64,000 nt of DNA, from contig JAKFWC010000010.1 in assembly GCA_021732975.1 (NCBI GenBank), forward strand, positions 1 to 64,000. The letters are read 5' to 3'. The DNA comes from Planctomycetaceae bacterium (lineage in GTDB: Bacteria > Planctomycetota > Planctomycetia > Planctomycetales > Planctomycetaceae). This document shows positions 53,585 to 61,837 of the stretch, piece after piece. The notes under the pieces were generated by a model. It saw only the letters and a program-made list of their open reading frames with translations. It was not told where the DNA came from and searched no databases. The position numbers were made by a program, and so were the translations under genes. Each line of letters opens with the position of its first letter. Position 1 is the stretch's first letter.

Positions 53585-55724
53585 GACAACGGTTCCCGCG
53601 CCGCTGAGCGGATCGTTGAACCGCACGAATTGCCCGAAGGTTCTGCCAGGCCACCTGGAAAAGCTCGCCATCGTGTATGTGCGGCAGTCTTCGCCCACAC
53701 AGGTTTTGGAACATCGCGAGTCCACGGCCCGGCAGTATGGTTTTGCTGACCAGGCGGTCGCTTATGGCTGGCCGCGTGAGCGGGTTCTGATCATCGACGA
53801 AGACCTGGGAAAGAGTGGTCGGACCGCTGAAGGCCGGAGCGGCTTCCAGCGTCTGATCACCGAAGTGACACTGGATCACGTCGGTATGGTGCTTGGCCTG
53901 GAAATGAGCCGCCTGGCTCGTTCCTCCAGGGATTGGCATGCCTTCTTCGAAATGTGTGCCGTTTTCGGCACACTCATTGCCGATGCCGACGGCGTCTATG
54001 ATGGCCATGACCCCAACGACCGGCTGCTGCTGGGTCTCAAGGGGATCATGAGTGAAATGGAATTGCACCTCATGCGCAATCGCCTGGAACATGGCCGGGA
54101 CCATAAGGCCCAGCGGGGTGAGCTGTTCTTCAGCGTGCCGGTGGGTTATGTGATCTTGCCGACAGGAGAAGTCGACTTTGATCCCGATGAGCAGGCTCGG
54201 GATGTCATCCGCTTAGTGTTCGATAAGTTCGACGAATTGGGCACCGTCTATGGACTGTTTCACTGGCTGATTCGAAACGATATTCAGCTGCCCATCCGGC
54301 CCCAGAGGGGAGCGAAGAAGGGACAACTGGACTGGCGTCGCCCCAGCATTTGTACTTTGGCGAACGTGCTCGCGCATCCGATCTACGCGGGCGCTTACAG
54401 CTTTGGTCGTCAGTCGGCTGATCCCAAACATCAGTTGTCGTCCACGAAATATCGACCGCGCGTGCCGATGGAAGAGTGGAAAGTGCTGCTCAAAGACCGG
54501 CTGCCCGCATACATCAGTTGGGAGCGTTATCTGCAAAATCGAGAGCGGATCAAGCAAAACAGGAATCAATTCGATTGCCAGGGGGCACCCCGTTCTGGCG
54601 TCACGCTGCTTTCGGGATTGCTTGTCTGTCGTCATTGCGGACGACGGATGCGCACCCTCTATCATGCCCATGGCAAAGCTCAGTATGACTGCAACCATCG
54701 AGAACTCACCGGCCTGGCACCGCGCTGTCCAGGACTGGCAGCGCGGGCCGTGGATGATCTGATTGCCCAGCAGGTCTTACGTGCGCTCGAACCCGCGGCC
54801 ATCGAACTGAGCATCCAGGCCCAGTCGGACGTCGAGAAGGAGCGCCTGCGACTCGAAAAGCACTGGCAGCAACGGCGTCAGCGAGCTCGCTACGATACGG
54901 AGTTGGCCGAGCGACGCTACCAGGCGGTTGATCCCGAAAACCGTCTGGTGGCGGGCACACTGGAAAGACGCTGGGAGGAATTACTCATCCAGGAGAAGCA
55001 ACTCCAGGATGAATATGACCGCTTCCGGAGTCAATCGCCGATCGGTCTCAGCGCGGAAGAACGGGCACGGATCACCGCCCTCGCATCAGACATACCAGCC
55101 TTGTGGAACGGGCCAGGCACAACCAACGTCGATCGGAAGCAGATCGTGCGGTGCCTGGTCGAATGTGTCACGGTTCATGTGAGTGGCCACAGCGAGTTCG
55201 CTGGAGTGACGATTCATTGGGCCGGCGGTTATGAGAGCCGGCATGAGATCGTTCGCCCCGTGCGACGATACGAGCAACTCCGCGACTTGAAGCCGTTGCT
55301 TGACCGCGCCCAGGAATTGCGTGCCAATGGCCAGACCGTAGGCCAAATCGCCGAGCAACTCAACACGGAAGGATTCCACACCCCCACAGGTCGAGGGCAA
55401 ATCAAAGCCCCAATGGTCAACAAACTCCTGCAACGTCAAGGCGTCGTTACGGACGAGCGTGCGAACCACGGACTGCTCGGCGAGCACGAATGGTGGCTTT
55501 CCGATCTGGCTGATGAGTTGCAGACGCCCCGTTACAAACTCCAGGGGTGGGCGCTCCGTGGCTGGATCCAGGGTAGGAAAACGCCGATCCAAAGCTGCTG
55601 GATTCTGTGGGCCGACGAGGAGGAACTCCGGAGATTGCGCGCATTGATGGAGAGGAGCCAACCCGGAAAAAATCGTCAGGCCAGCGACCTGAAACGACCG
55701 AAGAAACGGCCAGAAGCTGGCTGA
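53571..55724 (+). CDS. Large serine recombinase
   Basis: 717 residues from MKTAETTV. Resolvase catalytic domain about 30-190 with the nucleophile Ser in VYVRQSS, then LGLEMSRLARSSRDW. A recombinase domain follows (about 205-330; VPVGYVILP...LAHPIYAGAY), then a zinc ribbon (CRHCGRRM...YDCNHRE...CPG), a coiled-coil stretch (about 415-500, rich in Glu, Arg and Gln) and a C-terminal helix-turn-helix-like tail. Such enzymes integrate and excise DNA at short cores with a 2-bp crossover. It is the motor of the element inserted in the DUF1257 gene. Confidence 0.95.
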   Translation: MKTAETTVPAPLSGSLNRTNCPKVLPGHLEKLAIVYVRQSSPTQVLEHRESTARQYGFADQAVAYGWPRERVLIIDEDLGKSGRTAEGRSGFQRLITEVTLDHVGMVLGLEMSRLARSSRDWHAFFEMCAVFGTLIADADGVYDGHDPNDRLLLGLKGIMSEMELHLMRNRLEHGRDHKAQRGELFFSVPVGYVILPTGEVDFDPDEQARDVIRLVFDKFDELGTVYGLFHWLIRNDIQLPIRPQRGAKKGQLDWRRPSICTLANVLAHPIYAGAYSFGRQSADPKHQLSSTKYRPRVPMEEWKVLLKDRLPAYISWERYLQNRERIKQNRNQFDCQGAPRSGVTLLSGLLVCRHCGRRMRTLYHAHGKAQYDCNHRELTGLAPRCPGLAARAVDDLIAQQVLRALEPAAIELSIQAQSDVEKERLRLEKHWQQRRQRARYDTELAERRYQAVDPENRLVAGTLERRWEELLIQEKQLQDEYDRFRSQSPIGLSAEERARITALASDIPALWNGPGTTNVDRKQIVRCLVECVTVHVSGHSEFAGVTIHWAGGYESRHEIVRPVRRYEQLRDLKPLLDRAQELRANGQTVGQIAEQLNTEGFHTPTGRGQIKAPMVNKLLQRQGVVTDERANHGLLGEHEWWLSDLADELQTPRYKLQGWALRGWIQGRKTPIQSCWILWADEEELRRLRALMERSQPGKNRQASDLKRPKKRPEAG

Positions 55725-55756
55725 TTCCAGACAATCTCGCCGCATGGCCCCGTTGG

Positions 55757-56113
55757 TCATGTGGCGATCCGTACCACAATGCTGCCGTCTTGACGGGCTT
55801 GCTCAGTGACGGAGTAACCCTTCTTCCTGGCTTCCGTTTTTGCTTTCTCAACGGCATACATTTGAAGCAGGTGCCCCAGTTTTTCTGGATCGCCCCAGCG
55901 CCCCTCGTAGTTATCGTATTTGATGGATCCGTCACCAGTATCAATGACAACGGGGTATCGCCAGCCGGGGAGATTGACCGACAATCCCGTCGCGTCGCCG
56001 CTGAACAATCGGACGTTGCCATGGACGGGTGCAGCCAGTCCGAGCCGGCAGCAAGCCGCTGTGAGCGCGGCCGTATCGTAAACTTTGGTTGCAATCGTGA
56101 CGATGTGTGACAT
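55757..56113 (-). CDS. Intact DUF1257 protein carried by the recombinase element
   Basis: 118 residues, full length for the family. MSHIVTIATKVYDTAALTAA at the start, GWRYPVVIDTGDGSIKYDNY in the middle, GRWGDPEKLGHLLQMYAVEK and a closing DGSIVVRI. It lies inside the recombinase element, 63 bp downstream of the interrupted copy's premature stop and in the same orientation, so it can take the place of the broken gene in the operon. DUF1257 proteins (Ycf35-like) have no established function. Confidence 0.92.
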   Translation of the reverse strand: MSHIVTIATKVYDTAALTAACCRLGLAAPVHGNVRLFSGDATGLSVNLPGWRYPVVIDTGDGSIKYDNYEGRWGDPEKLGHLLQMYAVEKAKTEARKKGYSVTEQARQDGSIVVRIAT

Positions 56114-56176
56114 TGGATTCCCCTGTTTCGTCCTTTAGCAAGTAAGCCGACATAGTTCACAATGGAGGTCGTATGC

Positions 56177-56404
56177 CTAATCGTTCCAACGGCCGCCAAA
56201 GTTGTCGAAGGCGATTTTGGCGGTGGCGACATCACACACCACGGGATATCGCCACTCCGGCAACTGCACCGCCCAGCCCACGGCCATGCTGCTGAAGAGC
56301 TTTGTTTCGCCGAGCACCGGCTCCGGCAATGCCAACCGACCACACGCCGCGCGAATCGCCAGCGGGTCACGAACCTCGGTTTGAATTTGCACGAGGTGCG
56401 ACAT
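56177..56404 (-). pseudogene. DUF1257 gene, N-terminal half (interrupted copy)
   Basis: 75 codons: MSHLVQIQTEVRDPLAIRAA, WRYPVVCDVATAKIAFDNF, GGRW, then ND and a TAG supplied by the inserted DNA. Homology to the intact copy stops at the Trp codon 56186-56188. A GGAGGTT ribosome binding site lies before the ATG, so a truncated protein could still be made. Confidence 0.88.
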
Positions 56405-56764
56405 GATCTTAAACCTCCATCAAGGTGAACGACTTCCGGGCCGACCATCGGCCCCCCTGTCCTGTTCGCAAAACAAAATCCGCGGCTTGACAGCCGGAAA
56501 ATCCGGTCGTCTCACGGCGGATGCGCGTTAAACTCCCGCCCTCAGGGTTATGCCATGGGCACTCATCTTATATGACACGTTTTTGGTCCGGCTTTAGGTC
56601 GCGCCCCCTTCAACAATCCCAGAAGCGCGGGGCTGTGATCTTGCGCCGCGAGTTTTCGGACCAGACAAGGCGATCATCCGCAGTGTCAGACAGTCGGCCG
56701 ATGTTCGGTGATGAAAAGGCTTACGCAGGCAACGACGACGGAATCACGTTGGGAGGGATGGTTC
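56405..56764. other. Divergent intergenic region
   Basis: 360 bp between the DUF1257 operon (minus) and the hypothetical gene at 56765 (plus). It should hold both promoters and contains one copy of a 51-bp direct repeat (56547-56597). A TTGACA occurs near 56487, but I see no matching -10 element. No gene was recognised. Confidence 0.5.
56547..56597. repeat. Direct repeat of about 51 bp, copy 1
   Basis: Aligns with 57621-57670; the core CATCTTATATGAC is identical, followed by (A/G)CGTTTTT and CCGG(C/T)TTTAG. The pair brackets two small genes over 1.07 kb. Confidence 0.75.
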
Positions 56765-57148
56765 ATGGAACCTGATTTGCCATTCGATCTTGATCCGAAC
56801 ATCTGGCGATTGGTCAGGGAACTCAACGCCTTTCCCGGCATCACCTCATTCAGCAGTTGCGGCGGTCACAGCCGTCCTGAATCACCGTCACAATGCCCGG
56901 CCGGGACGTTTGAAGTGAATTTCAACGCCTACCCCCTTCGCGGGGGCTGGCGGTCGCTGGAATTGATCGCCTCCGCTGTCAGTGAGAGTGGAGAACGTGA
57001 CAAATTGACGATTACCGTCTGGTCGATGGGTGGGGGCACATCAGTGTGCTTCGAGTTGGCCGGACGTGACCAAGCGGACCCGGATGGTCTTGCGGAAGAG
57101 CTCGCCCGAATTCGCACGACATTCGACGATGATTCGCTGGACGAATGA
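56765..57148 (+). CDS. Hypothetical protein with Cys motif
   Basis: 127 residues from MEPDLPFDLD, with GGGAGG in front. It starts with DPNIWRLVRELNAFPGITSF, then SSCGGHS, a motif that recalls the opening of TYW3-like and related small alpha/beta proteins, but the rest does not support that call. Predicted cytoplasmic. No operon partner on the same strand. Confidence 0.65.
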   Translation: MEPDLPFDLDPNIWRLVRELNAFPGITSFSSCGGHSRPESPSQCPAGTFEVNFNAYPLRGGWRSLELIASAVSESGERDKLTITVWSMGGGTSVCFELAGRDQADPDGLAEELARIRTTFDDDSLDE

Positions 57149-57227
57149 CGGGAATCCCTCGCAGGGACCGCGGTCGGCGAAAGAGGGCCGTGGATGTGGC
57201 CGTACGGGATTCGATCGCCTCGTGTGA

Positions 57228-57422
57228 TCAACGCTCTTCAGGCGTTATCGCTCTGAGTTTCGCCGCCAGTCGGGTGATTTCGGTATCTTCCAAGGGGCGA
57301 ATCCTTTTCATGCCCACCAGCTTGAAGTAGGGCCGCGCTGCGAAAGTTCCGGACTGCGTAATCTCCTCCCGCCAGAACTGAAGCGCCGCCAACAGCGTGG
57401 CGAGTTCGCGTGCTGTGAACAT
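57228..57422 (-). CDS. Small hypothetical protein
   Basis: 64 residues with a good AGGAG ribosome binding site 6 bases before the ATG. Sequence FTARELATLLAALQFWREE, then PYFKLVGM and ELED-like ending EITRLAAKLR, suggests two helices. I have seen similar short proteins in planctomycete accessory regions; function unknown. Confidence 0.65.
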   Translation of the reverse strand: MFTARELATLLAALQFWREEITQSGTFAARPYFKLVGMKRIRPLEDTEITRLAAKLRAITPEER

Positions 57423-57540
57423 CGAGTCTCCTGTGGTTGGTGCTGCTGAATGTCATCGGCCACCGAGCCCAACGCCCAGTGCCGCACGATGGATGTCCTC
57501 TGACTTCTAATTGATTCATTGTTGGGCCGAGAGACGGGAG

Positions 57541-57590
57541 ACCAACAAAAACAGCCCTGGAAAACCAGATAATTCCGGTCTATCCAAGGC
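57541..57590 (-). terminator. Rho-independent terminator of the 57729 gene
   Basis: On the minus strand a stem GCCTTGGA / TCCAGGGC (one G-U, arms at 57583-57590 and 57554-57561) with a partly paired interior, followed by TGTTTTTGTT. Confidence 0.65.
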
Positions 57591-57620
57591 TGGTCGAAGC
57601 GTTGGCAGAGGAAGCCAACA

Positions 57621-57670
57621 GTTATGTCGAGGGCATCATCTTATATGACGCGTTTTTCGCCCGGTTTTAG
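57621..57670. repeat. Direct repeat of about 50 bp, copy 2
   Basis: Partner of 56547-56597, same orientation, about 82 per cent identical by eye with one 2-base gap. The two might be the ends of a small inserted cassette. Confidence 0.75.
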
Positions 57671-57728
57671 CTGAAATTCAAGGATCAGCGCCACGTCTAG
57701 ATGTCCTGGCGTTGATTGGAGTATCACT

Positions 57729-58187
57729 CTACGTTGAGAGCGTGCGAACTTCGTCGGCGAGGGCCTCAGCAATTTGCCGCAACGGAATACCTGCTTCGTC
57801 CGGGCCGAAATGGATCTCGATTTCCAGTTGTCCCTCGACGTGAGCCAGAAACTCGAATGGTAGTCCAGATTGTCGAAGTCGAGCGAGACTATCGATGACG
57901 GCCTGCCTTCCGGATTCCATCGAAGCCGGTGTCACCCACTCATCCTGAAGTCCCCAGATCAGATGGCCGTCATCAACGGGCCGATTACGAGCCGCGATCG
58001 AGAGCAGGCGAACCGCAACATCGAGCTCGGGAGAAAAGTCGACCCATGCATCACAGACGAGGATGAACGATACACATGGTTCGCTCCGGAGATGATTCGA
58101 AATCTCGGCGAATCCGCCTCGCCCGGTCCACTGGTGTGGGGTGCGCCGCACCGTGCAAGGCTCGCGAAATTGGAAGTTCAGCGACAT
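57729..58187 (-). CDS. Hypothetical protein
   Basis: 152 residues with GAGG 6 bases before the ATG and its own terminator downstream. Acidic, no membrane segment. Segments such as FILVCDAWVDFSPELDVAVR and EFLAHVEGQLEIEIHFG suggest an alpha/beta fold; size and composition resemble immunity-type proteins but no motif supports that. Function unknown. Confidence 0.6.
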   Translation of the reverse strand: MSLNFQFREPCTVRRTPHQWTGRGGFAEISNHLRSEPCVSFILVCDAWVDFSPELDVAVRLLSIAARNRPVDDGHLIWGLQDEWVTPASMESGRQAVIDSLARLRQSGLPFEFLAHVEGQLEIEIHFGPDEAGIPLRQIAEALADEVRTLST

Positions 58188-58370
58188 TTCAGACCTCGGA
58201 AATTAAGATGATCGACGGTCGGCTCAGGATAAACGGGCTTACCGCGAAAACTCTTCCGCGGGGCTTGGAATGAGACCGCGCGGGACGATCAGCCGACCGG
58301 CAGTAACTCAGGATTGATCGGCTCGTGAACGTGAAAACGCCGTATCGTTCATTCGGAGCAGTACATAAGT

Positions 58371-58640
58371 CTATGTTGCCGTGACGTCGTATGTCGGTGG
58401 GGTTGCTTCAACAACCCCGCCGAGGTCAGCCGCGGGAATCAACTTTTCGTCGCTGTTACTGTTGGTGGCTGGTTCTCCGTTTTGGTTCAGGGCATCGATC
58501 ACGTCTCCGGCTTCTCGTTTGGTCAAGTCATAAACACCGGCCTTCTTGCCGAGAATTCCCTGGATTCGGTTTTCCGGTTGTGGTGGTGTCAGTCCCTGAC
58601 GCTTCCCGAGATTGAGCAGGTAGCTGTGAGAGCCTGGCGT
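58371..58640 (-). pseudogene. Gene fragment, C-terminal end only
   Basis: The minus-strand frame ending at TAG 58371 reads LNLGKRQGLTPPQPENRIQG, then KKAGVYDLTKREAGDVIDAL and an Asn/Ser-rich tail. The DLTKxEAxxxIDAL pattern is common at the C-terminus of phage-type or ssDNA-annealing-associated proteins. No start codon exists before the frame runs into the IS3 remnant, so only the end of a gene is left. Confidence 0.4.
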
Positions 58641-59023
58641 TGAGCGCCGCGGAATGCTTCCGGGGAGAAGACGTGGTCAAGGTCTTGGAGCACGTCTCGG
58701 CTCAGCGGGGATAGCCAAAAACGCTCCGGGTGGACAATGGTCTGGAGTTCGTGTCGAAGTCTCTGGACTGGTGAGCGTACTTCAACCAGGTGCAGCTGGA
58801 TTTCAGCCGTCCCGGGAAGCCCACGGACAATGCCTTCATCGAATCGTTCAATGGCAAGTTTCGCCTGGAGTGCTTGAACCAGCATTGGTTCCTGTCGCTG
58901 GCCGAGGCGACAATCGAGGCGTGGAGAAAAGATGACAACAGCAGTCGGCCCCACAGTGCGTTGGAGAACCGGACGCCGACTGAGTTCGCGACCAGTTCAG
59001 CCGGGGCTAGCCCCGGCTGAACT
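58640..59023 (+). pseudogene. IS3-family transposase remnant
   Basis: One continuous frame with two internal stops (TAG near 58715, TGA near 58772) encodes the C-terminal integrase core: LRVDNGLEFVSKSLDW, VQLDFSRPGKPTDNAFIESF, LNQHWFLSLAEA, RPHSALENRTPTEF. The second Asp and the Glu of the DDE triad are visible; the first Asp region is lost. Not functional. Confidence 0.85.
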
Positions 59024-59026
59024 GGT
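58991..59026. repeat. 36-bp perfect palindrome
   Basis: ACCAGTTCAGCCGGGGC-TA-GCCCCGGCTGAACTGGT. It overlaps the end of the IS3 remnant and forms its last codons. It may be a terminator-like or dispersed palindromic element. Confidence 0.85.
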
Positions 59027-59295
59027 CCTTGTTCCTAACATTCCCACTGGACCAAGGTTGGGGGCAAGGTCAACGATTCGTAAAGGTTTTACATCAGACA
59101 ACAGATTGCGCTGTAGCGGTCGTCTGGTTCCGCAGGCCGACCAGGCAGGTGAACCGTTTGTCCACGTGATAGATGCCGCTCTGGAACACAGGCCTGTAGC
59201 TGCGAAGGGAACTACACATTTTTCGTGAAGTGTGTCCTGGCTGACAGACGGATCGGCTTCCGTTTCGATAAGTTTACCGCCGTTAGAGTGGTTGC
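59027..59295. other. Upstream region of the arsenic operon
   Basis: 269 bp with no gene recognised. It should contain the arsM operon promoter. No ArsR gene lies nearby. Confidence 0.45.
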
Positions 59296-60528
59296 ATGAT
59301 GGAATCGACCACCGCGGAATCTGTCGAAGCCTTGAAGGAATCTGTCACCATGCCGCAGTCTGAAGCATCCCAGTTAAAGACGACTGAAGATTCGGTCTAC
59401 CATCGATACGCCGCTGCCGCGAATGCTCGGGAGGAAGCCCTATGCTGCCCGGTGGAGTACGCCGCGGATTTTCTGTCCGTAATTCCAGAAGAGATTATTG
59501 AACGCGACTATGGTTGCGGTGACCCGACGCGGTTTGTCAGCGAAGGGGAAACGGTGGTCGACCTCGGCTCCGGCGGCGGCAAGCTGTGCTACATCCTCTC
59601 TCAGGTCGTTGGTAAACGCGGGCGCGTGATCGGCGTGGACTGCAATCAGGAAATGCTGGGACTCGCCCGGAAGTACCAAGGGGCGGTCGCCGAGCGGATC
59701 GGCTACGGCAACGTCGATTTTCGTTATGGAATGATCCAGGACCTGCAACTCGATCTCGATCTATTGGGGCGGGAGTTGGCGCAGCATCCGGTATCCGACC
59801 CGGCGGGCTGGCTCACGCTCCGCAATGTCGAAGAGCGGCTGCGCCGAGACCAGCCGATGATCGCCAGTGACTCCGTCGATTGCGTGGTGTCCAACTGCGT
59901 GTTGAATCTCGTGCGGCAGCAGGATCGCCACCAACTCTTCGCCGAAATCTTCCGCGTCTTGAAGAATGGGGGCCGGGCCGCCATCAGCGACATCGTGTCG
60001 GACGAAGAGGTGCCTCGACATTTGCAGGAGAACCCGGAATTGTGGTCGGGGTGCATTTCCGGAGCCTTCCGTGAGGATCTGTTCCTGCAAGCGTTCGAAG
60101 ACGCAGGGTTCCACGGAATTCAAGTCGCCAAGCGGCAGGCCGATCCATGGCGTACGGTCGAGGGGATCGAATTCCGCTCGGTCACGGTCGTGGCCTATAA
60201 GGGGAAACAAGGGCCGTGTCTGGAACGGAATCAGGCCGTCGTCTATCGCGGCCCGTTCAAGAAGGTGGAAGACGACGACGGTCATGTGTACCACCGGGGC
60301 GTTCGGATGGCCACGTGCGACAAGACCTATCGCCTGCTGCAACAGGCTCCCTATGCCGGACTGTTCGACGCCATTGAGCCGCGGGAAGCGATTCCGCTCG
60401 CTGAGGCGGCTCCCTTCGATTGCCGTCGAAGCAAGGTCCGCTCCCCGAAGGAAACCAAGGGGCTGGATTATACGGAGACGACGGAATCGATCGGGCCTTG
60501 CTGTGGTCCGGACGGTGTCTGCTGCTGA
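59296..60528 (+). CDS. arsM: Arsenite S-adenosylmethionine methyltransferase
   Basis: 410 residues. SAM-binding VVDLGSGGGKLCYIL near residue 88 and the arsenite-binding Cys positions of ArsM: DYGCGDP, SNCVLNL and SGCISGAF, in the expected order, plus the family phrases ISDIVSDEEVP and LWSGC. The protein ends in CCGPDGVCC, the metal-binding tail seen in long ArsM proteins. It methylates As(III). It heads an operon with csrA, arsS and a TVP38 protein. Confidence 0.93.
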   Translation: MMESTTAESVEALKESVTMPQSEASQLKTTEDSVYHRYAAAANAREEALCCPVEYAADFLSVIPEEIIERDYGCGDPTRFVSEGETVVDLGSGGGKLCYILSQVVGKRGRVIGVDCNQEMLGLARKYQGAVAERIGYGNVDFRYGMIQDLQLDLDLLGRELAQHPVSDPAGWLTLRNVEERLRRDQPMIASDSVDCVVSNCVLNLVRQQDRHQLFAEIFRVLKNGGRAAISDIVSDEEVPRHLQENPELWSGCISGAFREDLFLQAFEDAGFHGIQVAKRQADPWRTVEGIEFRSVTVVAYKGKQGPCLERNQAVVYRGPFKKVEDDDGHVYHRGVRMATCDKTYRLLQQAPYAGLFDAIEPREAIPLAEAAPFDCRRSKVRSPKETKGLDYTETTESIGPCCGPDGVCC

Positions 60529-60563
60529 ATCCATTCGCCACACGACCAAGGAAGGATGATGAC

Positions 60564-60770
60564 ATGCTGGTGCTCTCTCGAAAACAGGACGAATCCCTTT
60601 GCATCGCCGAGGGGATCGAAGTGAGTGTCCTCGAAATCCGTGGGAATCGGGTCCGCTTGGGAATTTCCGCTCCCAAGGGCGTCTGCATTCACCGCTCCGA
60701 ATTGCCGTCCGGCCTGGTGGCCGAGTCTGTGACGGCTCCCACCGCGGATGTCCCTCGCCAGTTGAAATGA
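60564..60770 (+). CDS. csrA: Carbon storage regulator CsrA
   Basis: 68 residues. MLVLSRKQDESLCIAEGIEV, RGNRVRLGISAPKG, then HRSEL, all diagnostic for CsrA, including the RNA-contacting N-terminal Arg and the VRLGI core. AAGGAAGG precedes the ATG. CsrA binds GGA motifs in mRNA leaders and controls translation. Its placement 35 bp after arsM and 7 bp before arsS is unusual. Confidence 0.95.
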   Translation: MLVLSRKQDESLCIAEGIEVSVLEIRGNRVRLGISAPKGVCIHRSELPSGLVAESVTAPTADVPRQLK

Positions 60771-60777
60771 GGCAATC

Positions 60778-61827
60778 ATGGTAGAACTCACGCTGTTTCG
60801 GTCCGGGAACCGCCTGGCCAATCCGCGAGAACAGGTCACTTTACTAGAGAGTGACGAACAGACATCGGGCTTTCAGAGCATTCTGGCCCGCCACGGATGT
60901 GGGGCGTTGCAGGCTCGCGAGATCAGCATCCTGCAAGTCAATGTGGGCAAAGTCTGTAATCAGACTTGCACCCACTGCCATGTCGATGCGGGGCCTGATC
61001 GCCGCGAGAACATGTCCGTGGAAGTCGTCGACGCCTGTCTCCGCTTGCTGCAATCGGCCAACATCGCCACGCTCGACATTACCGGCGGTGCGCCGGAGAT
61101 GAATCCCCAGTTCCGACGTTTGGCGGCCAGCGCCCGCGCCCTCGGCTGCCGTGTGATCGACCGCTGCAATCTGACCATCCTGGTAGCTCCCGGCTTCACC
61201 GATCTGCCGGAATTCCTGGCCGAACATCAAGTCGAGATCGTGGCGTCGCTGCCGTGCTATCTGGAGGCCAATGTCGATAAACAGCGGGGCGATCGGGTCT
61301 TTCAACGCTCGCTGGAAGCCCTGCGTCGTCTGAATGCGTTGGGATACGGACTGCCGGATTCACAACTCCCGCTGACACTCGTCTACAACCCCACCGGAGC
61401 CTCACTTCCGCCCGCTCAACAGCGACTCGAAGAGGACTACCGCCGCGAGCTGCGCAGTCGTTACGAGATTGAATTCACGCGACTCTTTACAATTACCAAC
61501 ATGCCGATCAGCCGGTTCCTGGCGGACTTGCTGGAAGGCGGCAAGTACGAGTCGTACATGCGGAAACTCGTGGACGCCTTCAATCCCGCGACGATCGACG
61601 GGCTGATGTGCCGCTCGATGTTGTCGGTGGATTGGCAGGGAAATCTTTTCGATTGCGACTTCAACCAGATGCTCGACCTGCGTGTCGCCAGTCCTCGCAC
61701 GACGAACATTCTTGACCTTGATGAGCAGTCGCTCAACGCCTTGCGACACCGGTCGATCGTCACGGGAAAACATTGTTTCGGCTGCACGGCCGGAGCCGGT
61801 TCGAGTTGCTCGGGCAGCCTTCAGTAA
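60778..61827 (+). CDS. arsS: Arsenosugar biosynthesis radical SAM protein
   Basis: 349 residues. Radical-SAM cluster motif CNQTCTHC near residue 60, then DITGGAPEMN, VDRCNLT-like 'IDRCNLTIL', VASLPCYLEANVD, and the C-terminal GLMCRSMLSVDWQGNLFDCD and HCFGCTAGAGSSC, which bind auxiliary clusters. ArsS works after ArsM to make arsenosugar-type compounds by 5'-deoxyadenosyl transfer. It follows csrA by 7 bp. Confidence 0.93.
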   Translation: MVELTLFRSGNRLANPREQVTLLESDEQTSGFQSILARHGCGALQAREISILQVNVGKVCNQTCTHCHVDAGPDRRENMSVEVVDACLRLLQSANIATLDITGGAPEMNPQFRRLAASARALGCRVIDRCNLTILVAPGFTDLPEFLAEHQVEIVASLPCYLEANVDKQRGDRVFQRSLEALRRLNALGYGLPDSQLPLTLVYNPTGASLPPAQQRLEEDYRRELRSRYEIEFTRLFTITNMPISRFLADLLEGGKYESYMRKLVDAFNPATIDGLMCRSMLSVDWQGNLFDCDFNQMLDLRVASPRTTNILDLDEQSLNALRHRSIVTGKHCFGCTAGAGSSCSGSLQ

Positions 61828-61837
61828 CGGAAACTCC

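Larger units (their letters stand above)
53255..56188. mobile_element. Serine-recombinase element inserted in a DUF1257 gene
   Basis: About 2.93 kb between the two halves of one DUF1257 gene. Both junctions share the bases of a Trp codon (cca at 53255-53257 and at 56186-56188, plus strand), which would be the crossover core. Contents: a small accessory frame, a large serine recombinase, and a complete DUF1257 gene on the opposite strand. Joining the halves at the Trp gives a full-length, colinear DUF1257 protein, so the element boundaries are inferred to the base, apart from the shared core. Confidence 0.75.
57423..57728. other. Intergenic region with terminator and repeat
   Basis: 306 bp holding the upstream region of the 57422 gene, the terminator of the 57729 gene and copy 2 of the direct repeat. 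No gene was recognised. Confidence 0.5.

Noticed and set aside
53379..54104. 241-codon minus-strand frame
   Set aside because: Antisense to the serine recombinase; the plus frame has clear catalytic motifs.
59761..60549. 262-codon minus-strand frame
   Set aside because: Antisense to arsM; arsM has full family motifs.
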